In this document: one piece after another, positions 1 to 7,563 of the stretch
How positions within the stretch are numbered: position 1 is the first letter of the stretch
Layout: each line of letters opens with the position of its first letter
Source of the DNA: Pseudorhodoferax soli
GTDB taxonomy: Bacteria > Pseudomonadota > Gammaproteobacteria > Burkholderiales > Burkholderiaceae_C
DNA: 64,000 bases
Direction: 5' to 3'
Assembly (NCBI RefSeq): GCF_003337555.1
Contig: NZ_QPJK01000008.1
Coordinates: 186,001 to 250,000 of the forward strand
The notes under the pieces: model-generated
Databases searched by the model: none
What the model was told of the DNA's origin: nothing
What the model saw: the letters and a program-made list of their open reading frames with translations, nothing else
Made by a program: the position numbers and the translations under genes

Positions 1-364
1 GCACAGGCCGGCCGATCTCGGCCATCCACGGCAGCTGCACCTCCAGCACCTTGCCGTACAGAAACAGCAAGGCGGACAGTGCCTGCCGGTGCGTGGACGG
101 TGCCACGCCCCGATCGGAAGCCAGATGCGTCAGGAACGCCTCGACCTCCTCCTTGCCCATGTCGGACGGGTGACGCAGGGCGTGGAAGCGGATGAACGCG
201 CGGCACCAGTGGACGTAGGCCCGCTCGGTCTGCAGGCTGTAGTGCATGAGACGAATGCGCTCGCGGAGCCGATCGAGCAGCCGGGGCGCTTGCAGGGGCG
301 GAAGGGCAACGACGTTGTTCGCATGCAAACTGCGGCGATCGAATGCAATGGCGGAAGGGGACAT
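1..364 (-). CDS. intI: Integron integrase IntI, N-terminal part (cut by window edge)
   Basis: Tyrosine recombinase that would recombine attC and attI sites. Only about the first 121 residues are inside the window; the rest lies to the left. Reading leftwards from the ATG at 364 gives the typical IntI N-terminal core-binding domain: a basic helix, then [17 protein letters not shown] and, further on, a stretch about [20 protein letters not shown], followed by FLYGKVLEV. These are hallmarks of the SAM-like domain of IntI. No stop or frameshift is visible in this part. The gene points away from the cassettes on its right, which is the classic integron arrangement. An alternative start at 378 is in another frame and gives no integrase. 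The catalytic R-H-R-Y residues cannot be judged here. Confidence 0.9.
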   Translation of the reverse strand, partial: MSPSAIAFDRRSLHANNVVALPPLQAPRLLDRLRERIRLMHYSLQTERAYVHWCRAFIRFHALRHPSDMGKEEVEAFLTHLASDRGVAPSTHRQALSALLFLYGKVLEVQLPWMAEIGRPV

Positions 365-544
365 CGGCAGTCCCTCATGGCAACATGGCGCGGCGGTCAA
401 GCAAGTTTGTAACAGCCGAGAGGTTCGGCGGCAAATTTATCACTGGATGAAGATCCAGTAAATTGGATGAAAAGTGATGAAGATCAACGAGCTATTTGCG
501 CATTCGGCGATCGAATCACACGACAAGGGTTGTGATAAATCGCG

Positions 545-573
545 GTTGGGTGCGTGATACAACAAGTTAAAGG
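545..573 (+). other. attI: attI-like recombination core
   Basis: The AAC-AAG-TTAAAGG stretch around 561-573 resembles the end of known attI sites, and its GTTAAAG core (566-572) fits GTTRRRY except for the last base. The octamer GTTAAAGG (566-573) is the exact reverse complement of CCTTTAAC at 798-805, where the next attC begins. This is what is expected if a cassette was inserted here, because the last bases of a cassette's attC sit at its start. The 365-545 stretch between intI and this core holds the intI promoter side and no gene. Confidence 0.65.
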
Positions 574-581
574 TGACGACG

Positions 582-785
582 ATGGAGCACGCATATAAAA
601 AAAAGCATGTCCAAGTCTCGGTCGCTGCGGCCACAGGTTTTGGCATGCTATTTGGGTTCTGGCTCGGCAAGAGATCCGGTGATGCCGGCTTTATTGAAGC
701 AACCGTTGTTTGGCTCAGCTTTTTCGTATTGTCAAGCTATGTATTCTCTCGGATAGACAAAAAGCACCTTCCCGAAGAGCAATGA
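582..785 (+). CDS. Integron cassette protein, small membrane protein of unknown function
   Basis: A 67-residue protein not recognised as a known family. It starts with a Lys-rich stretch (HAYKKKH) and has two hydrophobic segments, about residues 12-28 and 38-56, separated by GKRSGDAG, so a two-helix inner-membrane protein is likely. The ATG at 582 was preferred because AAAGG (569-573) is well placed as a ribosome binding site; a GTG at 573 in the same frame is an alternative. The gene begins just after the attI core and ends 12 bases before the attC, so it fills the first cassette (about 567-849). Confidence 0.6.
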   Translation: MEHAYKKKHVQVSVAAATGFGMLFGFWLGKRSGDAGFIEATVVWLSFFVLSSYVFSRIDKKHLPEEQ

Positions 786-797
786 AAGAGCCCGTTA

Positions 798-855
798 CCT
801 TTAACACTTCGCTGCAGCTGACGGCTTCGCCGCCCGCTGAGCTTGAGCGTTAGAA
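798..855 (+). repeat. attC: attC site of first cassette
   Basis: Imperfect palindrome with attC architecture. The outer box CCTTTAAC (798-805) pairs with the cassette's own start GTTAAAGG at 566. The inner arms GCTGCAGCTGACGGC and GCCGCCCGCTGAGC can fold with a TTC loop at about 826-828. The right core is GTTAGAA (849-855). The next gene starts at 862, only a few bases beyond the core, as is typical for cassettes. Confidence 0.8.
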
Positions 856-861
856 CTCAGC

Positions 862-1293
862 ATGGAATCGCTGCAAATAGTTACTGCTGCTGACAAGCAA
901 GATGTTGTGCTCATCCACAGATTTCTGTCGCAAGAGTCCGCATGGGCCAAAGGCATTCCTTTCGAGACTGTTCGCGAATCGGTTAGGAACTCCTTGAACT
1001 TCGGAGGCTTGATTGGTGCGTCTCAGATCGCCTACGCGCGAGTGGTATCCGACTACGCTACGTTCGCAGACCTCCTTGACGTCTTTGTTCTTCCAGAGCA
1101 TCGCGACCGAGGCTACAGCGCACAACTCATGGCGGCGGTCATGGCACACCCCCGTCTGCAGGGCCTGCGTCGGTTCATGCTTCACACCAGTACGGCGCAT
1201 CGGCTTTATGCCAAGTACGGCTTCACGCCGCCAGCACGCCCGGAGATCCTCATGGAGAGGTTTATTCCTAATGCTTACGGACATGGACTCTGA
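862..1293 (+). CDS. GNAT-family N-acetyltransferase (cassette gene)
   Basis: A 143-residue protein with the GNAT fold: the beta4-alpha3 acetyl-CoA loop is seen as LPEHRDRGYSAQLM (77-90), and the typical C-terminal LYAKYGF is at 115-121. It would transfer an acetyl group from acetyl-CoA to an amine of an unknown substrate. The closest type by appearance is the short stand-alone cytoplasmic acetyltransferase class common in integron cassettes. The ATG at 862 lies directly after the attC core at 849-855, so the gene is the second cassette and may be read from a promoter in intI/attI. Substrate cannot be told; nothing indicates an aminoglycoside enzyme. Confidence 0.85.
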   Translation: MESLQIVTAADKQDVVLIHRFLSQESAWAKGIPFETVRESVRNSLNFGGLIGASQIAYARVVSDYATFADLLDVFVLPEHRDRGYSAQLMAAVMAHPRLQGLRRFMLHTSTAHRLYAKYGFTPPARPEILMERFIPNAYGHGL

Positions 1294-1384
1294 CCTGTTG
1301 ATGCAGTGGACGGCTTCGCCGCCCGCCGCCGATACGTGGGTCAGAAGGCCAAGGAATATTTAGCGCGTGCGCAGAATGTTGAGG
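1263..1384 (+). repeat. attC: Degenerate attC-like palindrome
   Basis: A long, imperfect inverted repeat at the end of the GNAT cassette. The arms TCTGACC (about 1289-1295) and GGTCAGA (1338-1344) pair, as do GGACGGC and GCCGCCC around a TTC loop near 1314-1318; this inner part is nearly the same as in the first attC. A possible right core GTTGAGG sits at 1378-1384, eight bases before the next ATG. The left outer box is poor. Confidence 0.5.
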
Positions 1385-1391
1385 AGATGCC

Positions 1392-2075
1392 ATGGTTCTA
1401 TCCAAGCCGACCTTTCTGCTAGCGCTCTGGGGCCTTTTGCTCAGTTGTGCGCTCGCGCAGCCCATCGATCAGCTACCCATGTACGGAGGGGCCGATCGAG
1501 CGGGTAATGCTCAGCTAAAGGCTGCAGACGATCGCCTGATCGCTGAGACCACCAAGCACTATGGCACCCGCGAGAAGGCCAGTGCAGCTTTTGTCAGCAA
1601 CGGATTCGCGTACTACAACCGCGACGATCTCGTCGCGGCCATGCGGCGGTTCAATCAGGCTTGGCTTCTTGATCCGAACAATCCAGAGGCCTATTGGGGC
1701 TTTGGCGCGGTTCTGCACGACAAAGGCATGAACTGCGAGGCAATGGCCCAGTTTCAGAAAGCGCTGTCCTTTGGTCGTTACATCAAAGGCATGAACCCCG
1801 ATGCCGCGCGCGTCATCACCCTGTGCGCCATCGGCGACAAAACATCAGATGAAGAGCGCAGCAAGCTCTTTGTTCAGGCCGACGCGTTGTACGCTGATGC
1901 TTTGGCCAAAGATCCGAACAAAGGCTATGTCTACGCCTCCCTGGCGACGGCGCACTATTGGAGAGGGCAGTATTCACAAGCATGGGCCGCTGTGAAACTC
2001 GCTCGTTCGAACGGAGCTGCTCTGCCGGAGGAGTTTCTGGCTCTTCTCAGAGCAAAGATGCCCGAGCCGTCATGA
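1392..2075 (+). CDS. Exported TPR-repeat protein (cassette gene)
   Basis: A 227-residue protein with an N-terminal signal peptide (hydrophobic 7-20, likely cut near ALA-Q at 22-23). Two or three tetratricopeptide-like helices follow: about 65-100 (GFAYYNRDDLVAAMRRFNQ, then DPNNPEAYWGFG), and again near 165-205 (DPNKGYVYASLATAHYWRGQY). TPRs bind other proteins; the partner is unknown and action in the periplasm is inferred from the signal peptide. The ATG lies 8 bases after an attC-like core, and the preceding GAGGAGAT is a good ribosome binding site. It looks like the third cassette. GC content is lower than that of the chromosomal genes to the right. Confidence 0.75.
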   Translation: MVLSKPTFLLALWGLLLSCALAQPIDQLPMYGGADRAGNAQLKAADDRLIAETTKHYGTREKASAAFVSNGFAYYNRDDLVAAMRRFNQAWLLDPNNPEAYWGFGAVLHDKGMNCEAMAQFQKALSFGRYIKGMNPDAARVITLCAIGDKTSDEERSKLFVQADALYADALAKDPNKGYVYASLATAHYWRGQYSQAWAAVKLARSNGAALPEEFLALLRAKMPEPS

Positions 2076-2078
2076 CAC

Positions 2079-2153
2079 GGGCCAACCCTTCGTTGCACGC
2101 GACGGCCCACAGCGGGCTCCGCCGCTTCCGTCCGTGGGTGAACTCAAGTGCCA
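2079..2153 (+). repeat. attC-like relic after TPR cassette
   Basis: The stretch starting CCAACCCTTCGTTGCAC has the look of attC sites common in beta- and gammaproteobacterial integrons. It contains a stem CCCAC/GTGGG with an inner AGCGG/CCGCT pair (about 2106-2139). The expected right core GTTRRRY is missing: TGCCAGA stands at the place where GTTAG would be. It is therefore either inactive or not an attC. The following 2154-2364 holds no gene that can be supported. Confidence 0.45.
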
Positions 2154-2364
2154 GAGCGGCGCGGATTTCCAACGCAACTGCAAATGAAGTCTGAATCAGT
2201 AGGTTCTGCAGATGGAGATGAACGCATTGATTCGATTGGAGGCGATGCAAGATCATCTTACGAATTTTCCGCTTTGATCCGCAGAGGGCGAGAGATCGCA
2301 AGCTGCCGCCAGCACCGCCACTGAACTCGCTCACCCGCAGCGCCTCATTTAAATCCATCGCTAC

Positions 2365-2979
2365 ATGGCATTCAACCCGTCCAAGAAGAATATTCCCTTG
2401 TTGAAGCCCCGCACCTCCGAAGTGCTTCCTCAAAAGATTGCAACGCCCCCAGAAAAATCTATAGGCGAGAAAGGCCGAGAGGGGGAGCAGGCCCTGGCAG
2501 AATGGTTTTCCGACAATGGCTTGGCGTATGTGGCCGTCAGCCAGAACAAGGACACGTTTGCCAGGTTGTTCAGGCACGAGGTGAAGCGGCCGGATTTCCT
2601 CTTGCTGTTCGACTCGCTCGGCATGATTGCGGTAGATGCGAAGAACATCACGCCTTATCAGCCGAACAAAATTGTCTATTACACACTCCCGCTGGAAGAA
2701 GAGGTCAAAAAGGCAATAGCCTTCGAGCGCATATTCAGAATGCCCGTCTGGTATGCAGTCATGGAAAACGTCGGGCAGGAGGTGTGCTGGCATTGGATCA
2801 GTGCACTGAAGGCGGTCGAGGTCGGATTCGTCGAGACCAATGCCGAGAAGGGCGTGCAGTTTCTCAAGATCAAGCGGGATGATTTCGTCAGAATTTCCAC
2901 GGGCGCCGACCTGGCGAAGCTCTACCTGCAGAGGCTTCCCGCTCTCAAGAATCTGTCCAGGTTGCCGCTTGGGGCTTGA
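2365..2979 (+). CDS. Putative PD-(D/E)XK nuclease-fold protein
   Basis: A 204-residue protein of no named family. A GREGEQALAEWF helix (38-48) is followed by RPDFLLLF (75-82) and IAVDAKN (88-94). The spacing E41 - PD 76/77 - D91-x-K93 matches the PD-(D/E)XK nuclease core found in restriction enzymes and Holliday-junction resolvase relatives. The rest has a mixed alpha/beta make-up and no membrane segment. A DNA-cleaving role is inferred from the motif alone. It lies downstream of the integron cassettes in the same orientation but no good attC follows it, so it may be the last cassette or the first chromosomal gene. Cytoplasmic; unknown regulation. Confidence 0.6.
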   Translation: MAFNPSKKNIPLLKPRTSEVLPQKIATPPEKSIGEKGREGEQALAEWFSDNGLAYVAVSQNKDTFARLFRHEVKRPDFLLLFDSLGMIAVDAKNITPYQPNKIVYYTLPLEEEVKKAIAFERIFRMPVWYAVMENVGQEVCWHWISALKAVEVGFVETNAEKGVQFLKIKRDDFVRISTGADLAKLYLQRLPALKNLSRLPLGA

Positions 2980-3078
2980 TTGCCAGTTGGAGGGGCTGGT
3001 TCGCCGTCGCCCGCGGCTCAGCTCTGCCGCCGACCGTCGTTCTACCATCCATCTCTTCCCCAACCACTGTTACTCCCC

Positions 3079-3471
3079 ATGCTCAACCACGTGATGCTCG
3101 GATCCAATGACATCGACCGCTCCAAGCGCTTCTACGACGCCCTGCTCGCCGTGCTCGGCGCGGGCGAGGGCGTCCGCAACGTCGCCTCTTCTGGCCATGT
3201 GCGGCTGTTCTACCGCCACGACGGCAGCTCCTTCTGCCTGAGCCAACCGATCGACGGCGAAGCGGCCACCTGTTCCAACGGCGGGACCATCGGCTTCAAG
3301 TGCAACTCGCCCGAGCAGGTGAAGCAGTTCCACGATGTCGCGGTGGCGCACGGCGGGCGCTCGATCGAAGACCCACCCGGCCTGCGCGAGAGCGGCATGG
3401 GCGCCCTGCACCTGGCGTATGTGCGCGATCCGGACGGCCACAAGCTCTGCGCGATCCACCGGGTCAAGTAG
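3079..3471 (+). CDS. VOC-superfamily (glyoxalase/bleomycin resistance-like) protein
   Basis: A 130-residue protein with the vicinal-oxygen-chelate fold. It opens with the usual beta strand MLNHVMLGSNDIDRSKRFYDA and ends with YVRDPDGHKL, the C-terminal strand in which the last metal ligand usually sits. Members are metal-dependent isomerases, dioxygenases or drug-binding proteins; the substrate is not evident. The in-frame start further upstream (2980) was rejected because the conserved fold begins at the ATG at 3079. It is followed in the same direction by a DUF2164 gene after 20 bases, and a second VOC gene follows that, so the three may form one transcript. Confidence 0.85.
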   Translation: MLNHVMLGSNDIDRSKRFYDALLAVLGAGEGVRNVASSGHVRLFYRHDGSSFCLSQPIDGEAATCSNGGTIGFKCNSPEQVKQFHDVAVAHGGRSIEDPPGLRESGMGALHLAYVRDPDGHKLCAIHRVK

Positions 3472-3491
3472 GGGCCGCCGCGCAAGCCACC

Positions 3492-3767
3492 ATGGCCATC
3501 GAACTGCCCAAGGACACCCGCAAGGAGGCCATCGCCTCCATCGAGCGCTACTTCCGCGAACACATGGACGAGCCCATCGGCAACATCGCCGCGGGCGGCC
3601 TGCTGGGCTTCTTCCTCGAGGAGATCGGCCCGGTGGTCTACAACCAGGCCGTGGCCGATGTGCAGGAACGGTTGCAGGCCCGCGTGGCCGAGCTCGACCT
3701 GGAGGTGCACGAAGACCCCTTCCAGTACTGGCGCAAGTTCGAGCGCCAGGCCAAGCCGCGCAAGTGA
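3492..3767 (+). CDS. DUF2164 family protein
   Basis: A 91-residue soluble protein with the pattern of DUF2164: a start of the type IELPKDTRKEAIASIERYF, then a middle GNIAAGGLLGFFLEEIGPVVYNQA and a C-terminal amphipathic helix with EDPFQYW near residue 80. The function of the family is unknown. It sits between two VOC genes with gaps of 20 and 25 bases and probably shares their transcript. No signal peptide or membrane helix is seen. Confidence 0.8.
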   Translation: MAIELPKDTRKEAIASIERYFREHMDEPIGNIAAGGLLGFFLEEIGPVVYNQAVADVQERLQARVAELDLEVHEDPFQYWRKFERQAKPRK

Positions 3768-3792
3768 GCGCTGTCCCAGCAAGGAGGGCCCC

Positions 3793-4203
3793 ATGCAGCT
3801 GCTCGTGAACATCGATGTCGACGACCTGGCCCGCGCCACCGACTTCTACTGCGCCGCCTTCGCGCTGCGCACCGGCCGGCGCTTCGGCACGGGCGGCGTC
3901 GAGCTGCTGGGCGGCACCGCGCCGCTCTACCTGCTGGTCAAGCCGGCCGGCAGCCCGGCGTTCCCCGGCGCGACGCAGGTGCGCGACTACGCGCGGCACT
4001 GGACGCCGGTGCACTTCGACATCGTGGTGGACGATGTCGATGCCGCGGTGGGGCGCGCAGTGGCTGCCGGCGCCACGCTGGAGCAAGCGGCCCGCAGCGC
4101 CAACTGGGGCCGCATCGCGCTGCTGGCCGATCCCTTCGGCAACGGCTTTTGCCTGCTGCAGTTCCTGGGCCGCGGCTACGACGAGATCGCCACGCCGGCC
4201 TGA
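3793..4203 (+). CDS. VOC-superfamily protein
   Basis: A 136-residue glyoxalase-fold protein. The first half begins LLVNIDVDDLARATDFYC, and the second half contains VHFDIVVDDVDAA followed by LLADPFGNGFCLLQF, the usual paired beta-alpha-beta modules. The putative metal ligands would include His in VHFDI and a residue in the last strand. It ends YDEIATPA. A strong ribosome binding site (AAGGAGG, 3781-3787) precedes the ATG. It shares no close similarity with the VOC gene at 3079 beyond the fold. Substrate unknown. Confidence 0.85.
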   Translation: MQLLVNIDVDDLARATDFYCAAFALRTGRRFGTGGVELLGGTAPLYLLVKPAGSPAFPGATQVRDYARHWTPVHFDIVVDDVDAAVGRAVAAGATLEQAARSANWGRIALLADPFGNGFCLLQFLGRGYDEIATPA

Positions 4204-4248
4204 TGGCGGCGGGCCGCTGCGGCCAGGGCTTGGCGTAGAGTGCCGCGC

Positions 4249-5580
4249 ATGCCAGAGAACCGACCCAACCTGATCTTCATCCTCGCCGACGACCTGGGCT
4301 ATGCCGACCTGGGCTGCACCGGCGCGCGCGACGCCGCCAACCTGCCAGTCGACGTCTCCCCGCGGCTCGACCACATGGCCGCCGAGGGCCTGCGCTTCAC
4401 GCGCGGCTATGCCAACTCGGCCGTCTGCTCGCCCACGCGCTTCGCGCTGGTCAGCGGCCGCTACCAGTACCGCCTGCGCGGCGCGGCCGAAGAGCCGCTG
4501 GCCGCGGCCCATGGCGACAAGGTGCTGGGCCTGCCGCCCGCGCACCCCACGCTGCCTTCGCTGCTGAAGGGCGCCGGCTATGCCACGGCGCTGGTCGGCA
4601 AGTGGCACCTGGGCTATCCGCCGCACTTCGGCCCGCGCCTGTCGGGCTACGCCGAGTTCTGGGGCTTCCACGCTGGTGGGGCCGACTACTTCTCGCACCT
4701 GGACCCGCGCGGCAACCACGACCTGTGGGAGAACGAGACCGAGATCCACCGCGATGGCTACCTCACCGACCTGCTCAGCGCGCGCGCTGTTGAGTTCATC
4801 GAACGCCAGAGCGCCGAGCGGCCCTTCCTGCTGAGCCTGCACTACAGCGCGCCGCACTGGCCCTGGCTCACGCGCGAGGACGCGGCCGAGTCCGCACGCA
4901 TCGGCGCCGGCCTCAAGCACCTGGACGGCGGCAGCCTGGCCACCTACCAGAAGATGGTCACGCAGATGGACGAGGGCATCGGCCAGGTGCTGGACGCGCT
5001 GGCCCGGCGCGGCCTGGCCGAGAACACGCTGGTGGTGTTCACCAGCGACAACGGCGGCGAGCGCTTCTCCAACAACTGGCCGTTTGTGGGCGGCAAGATG
5101 GATTTGCTCGAAGGTGGTCTGCGCGTGCCGCTGCTGGCGCGCTGGCCTGCGCGCATCGCGGCCGGCGGCGTCAGCGCGCGGCCCAATATGACCATGGACT
5201 GGACGGCTACCTTCCTCGATGCAGCCGGCGTCGCACCGCACCCGGACTACCCGCTGGACGGCCAGAGCCTGCTGCCGCACTTCGCCGACCCGGCCGCGCC
5301 GGACCCCGAACGCGACCTGTTCTGGCGCATGAAGCACCGCGGCCAGCGCGCGCTGCTGCGCGGCCACTGGAAGTACTTGCGCCAGGACGGCACGGAGTTC
5401 CTGTTCGACGTGGTGGCCGACCCGCGCGAGCGCGCCAACCAGGCCGCCCGCCAACCCGCCCGCCTGGCCGAGCTGCGCGCGGCCTGGGAGGCACTGGATG
5501 CGCAGATGCCGCCCATCCCCGAAGAAGCCCGCGTGTCGCTGGTGTTCGGCCCGAAGGACTTGCCGCAGGCCACCTTCTGA
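4249..5580 (+). CDS. Sulfatase (arylsulfatase type I)
   Basis: A 443-residue alkaline-phosphatase-superfamily sulfatase that would hydrolyse a sulfate ester. The N-terminal metal-binding ADDLGY is at 13-18, and the formylglycine signature C-S-P-T-R starts at Cys60, which an FGE or anaerobic maturase would convert. GKWHLG is present near residue 118 and TSDNGG near 265, completing the Ca-binding and active site. There is no signal peptide, so it should act in the cytoplasm or depend on another route, which is unusual for arylsulfatases. The ATG at 4249 was chosen over the GTG at 4240 in the same frame. It ends 19 bases before the convergent LysR gene. Substrate unknown. Confidence 0.9.
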   Translation: MPENRPNLIFILADDLGYADLGCTGARDAANLPVDVSPRLDHMAAEGLRFTRGYANSAVCSPTRFALVSGRYQYRLRGAAEEPLAAAHGDKVLGLPPAHPTLPSLLKGAGYATALVGKWHLGYPPHFGPRLSGYAEFWGFHAGGADYFSHLDPRGNHDLWENETEIHRDGYLTDLLSARAVEFIERQSAERPFLLSLHYSAPHWPWLTREDAAESARIGAGLKHLDGGSLATYQKMVTQMDEGIGQVLDALARRGLAENTLVVFTSDNGGERFSNNWPFVGGKMDLLEGGLRVPLLARWPARIAAGGVSARPNMTMDWTATFLDAAGVAPHPDYPLDGQSLLPHFADPAAPDPERDLFWRMKHRGQRALLRGHWKYLRQDGTEFLFDVVADPRERANQAARQPARLAELRAAWEALDAQMPPIPEEARVSLVFGPKDLPQATF

Positions 5581-5599
5581 GCGTGGCCGCGCCGCCGCT

Positions 5600-6511
5600 T
5601 CAGCCGGCGGCGCTGGTGGCCTGCGCCTGCAGGTGCGCCAGCAGCAGCCGTGCGGAGGGCGACAGCAGCTCCTCGTCGCGAAAGCAGATCGCGAAATGCC
5701 GGGTGGCCCAGGCGTCGGTGAGCTCCACCACGCGCAGGCCCTTGTCCGCAGCCGAGAGCTGCACCACCTCGCGCGGCACCACGGCGATGCCCAGGCCCGC
5801 GTGCACGCAGCGCAGGCTGGCCTCGAAGGTGGAGACCACGGTGCGGTAGTTCAGCGGCTGCCCGGCGATGGCGGCCGCCCGCGCCAGCATGCCGTACACC
5901 GCGGTGGAGGCGGGCAGGGCCACGTGCTCGTGCCCCAGGCTGTCGGCAAAGCTGCAGCGCGCCTGTTGTGCGGCGGGGTGGCGGGGGTGGGCCACCAGCA
6001 CCAGCCGGTCGCTGCGGTAGCGGCGCACCTGCAGGCCTTCCATGTCGGCCGCGTCCCAGCACACGCCCAGCGGCGCCAGTCCCTCGCGCACGGCACCCAC
6101 GATGGCGCTGGAAACCTGCTCCTCCAGGTCCACGCGGATCTCGGCATGCGCCGGGTCCTGCAGGAAGCTGGCGATGTCGTCGGGCAGCTGCTCGGCAACG
6201 GACGACATCGAGGCCAGCACACGCACCTGGCCCTTGATGCCGTGCCGGTAGGCGGCCATGTCCCGCGCGGCGCGGTCGGCGCTGGCCAGCATGGCGCGGG
6301 CATGCTCGAGCAGGATCTCGCCGGCGGCCGTGGGCACCACGCCGCGGCGGCGGCGCTCGAACAGCGGCGCGTTGACGGTCTGCTCCAGCTGCGCCAGCCG
6401 CTTGCTGATGGCCGAGGCGCCGATGTGCTGCTGCTCGCCGGCCCGCGCGATGTTGCGCAGCTCGCAGGTGGCGACGAACAGGCGCAGCGTGGTGAGGTCG
6501 AGGTCGTGCAT
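5600..6511 (-). CDS. LysR-family transcriptional regulator
   Basis: A 303-residue LysR regulator. The N-terminal winged HTH starts LDLTTLRLFVATCELRN and contains GASAISKRLAQLE (about 30-42); the rest is the periplasmic-binding-protein-like effector domain. It is divergent from the HMG-CoA-lyase-like/CoA-transferase/Bug operon beginning at 6612, with 100 bases between them holding a perfect inverted repeat (6544-6559), so it very likely controls that operon in response to its substrate or a CoA ester. An upstream in-frame extension to 6796 would run over the divergent gene and was rejected. Confidence 0.92.
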   Translation of the reverse strand: MHDLDLTTLRLFVATCELRNIARAGEQQHIGASAISKRLAQLEQTVNAPLFERRRRGVVPTAAGEILLEHARAMLASADRAARDMAAYRHGIKGQVRVLASMSSVAEQLPDDIASFLQDPAHAEIRVDLEEQVSSAIVGAVREGLAPLGVCWDAADMEGLQVRRYRSDRLVLVAHPRHPAAQQARCSFADSLGHEHVALPASTAVYGMLARAAAIAGQPLNYRTVVSTFEASLRCVHAGLGIAVVPREVVQLSAADKGLRVVELTDAWATRHFAICFRDEELLSPSARLLLAHLQAQATSAAG

Positions 6512-6543
6512 GGAGACGTTCCGAAATGGCAGGTCAGGTCCGA

Positions 6544-6559
6544 AAGAATATCGCTTCTT
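6544..6559. promoter_or_regulatory. Inverted repeat, likely LysR operator
   Basis: AAGAA-TATCGC-TTCTT, a perfect 5-bp inverted repeat with a 6-base spacer, lies midway between the divergent LysR gene (start 6511) and the operon start (6612). Size and place fit a LysR recognition site. Confidence 0.6.
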
Positions 6560-6611
6560 GATCTGGATCGGCATGCCTAAAGTGCAGCCCAACCCCCATC
6601 GGAGACACACC

Positions 6612-7547
6612 GTGACCCAACCCCGCCGCGCCGTGGTGCGCGAAGTCGGCCTGCGCGACGGCCTGCAGAGCATCCAGGCCGTGCTGCCCACGGCGCGAAA
6701 GAAGGAATGGATCCGCGGCGCGCACGCCGCCGGACAGCGCGAGATCGAGGTCGGCTCCTTCGTGCCAGCACGGCTGCTGCCGCAGCTGGCGGACACGGCC
6801 GAGCTGGTGGCCTATGCCAAGGCGCTGCCCGGCCTTGTTGTCTCGGTGCTGGTGCCCAACCTGCGCGGTGCCGAGAGCGCCATCGCTGCCGATGCCGACG
6901 TGATGCTGGTGCCGCTGTCGGCCAGCCACGCGCACAGCCTGGCCAACCTGCGCAAGACGCCCGACGACGTGGTGGCCGAGGTGGCGAGGATGCGCGCCGC
7001 GCGCGATGCCGCCGGTTCCAAGACGCTGATCGAGGGCGGCATCGGCACGGCCTTCGGCTGCACGCTGCAGGGCCATGTGGCGCCGGCCGAGGTGCTGCGC
7101 TGCATGCAGGCGCTGCTGGACGCCGGCGCCGACCGCGTCAGCATCGCCGACACCGTGGGCTACGCCAACCCCGGCGCCGTGGCCACCCTGTTCGGGCAGG
7201 CCCGCGCCATCGCTGGCGAGCGCCTGTGCTGCGGCCACTTCCACGACACGCGCGGCCTGGCGCTGGCCAATGTCTACGCCGCGCTGCAGACTGGCGTGGA
7301 CCGCTTCGACGCCACGCTGGCCGGCATCGGCGGTTGCCCGCACGCGCCCGGCGCCAGCGGCAATGCCGCCAGCGAAGACCTGGCCTTCATGCTGCAGGAC
7401 ATGGGCATCGATACCGGCATCGACCTGCACAAGCTGCTTGCCTTGCGCCACCAGGTCGCGGCCTGGCTGGAGGGCGAGGTGCTGCACGGCACGCTGTGGC
7501 GCGCCGGCCTGCCCAAGACCTTCGACGCCACCCGCATCGCCGCCTGA
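6612..7547 (+). CDS. Hydroxymethylglutaryl-CoA lyase family protein
   Basis: A 311-residue TIM-barrel enzyme of the HMGL-like family, which cleaves 3-hydroxy-3-methylglutaryl-CoA or related acyl-CoAs to an acyl-CoA and a keto product. It shows REVGLRDGLQ near the N-terminus (Asp16 as metal ligand), GHFHDTRG near 206-213 (two His ligands) and the GIGGCPHAPGASGN catalytic-loop signature near 238-251 with the active-site Cys. The GTG at 6612 was taken as start because GGAGA lies just before it and the conserved fold begins there. It is followed after 16 bases by a class III CoA-transferase and then a Bug binding protein, so the operon probably takes up a carboxylate, activates it as a CoA ester and cleaves it. 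Confidence 0.9.
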   Translation: MTQPRRAVVREVGLRDGLQSIQAVLPTARKKEWIRGAHAAGQREIEVGSFVPARLLPQLADTAELVAYAKALPGLVVSVLVPNLRGAESAIAADADVMLVPLSASHAHSLANLRKTPDDVVAEVARMRAARDAAGSKTLIEGGIGTAFGCTLQGHVAPAEVLRCMQALLDAGADRVSIADTVGYANPGAVATLFGQARAIAGERLCCGHFHDTRGLALANVYAALQTGVDRFDATLAGIGGCPHAPGASGNAASEDLAFMLQDMGIDTGIDLHKLLALRHQVAAWLEGEVLHGTLWRAGLPKTFDATRIAA

Positions 7548-7563
7548 CACTTCGGAGCTACAC

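Noticed and set aside
3070-5454. Very long minus-strand open frame opposite the VOC and sulfatase genes
   Set aside because: Its translation is Arg/Ala/Val-rich without domain patterns; the plus strand carries recognised families over the whole length. GC-rich shadow.
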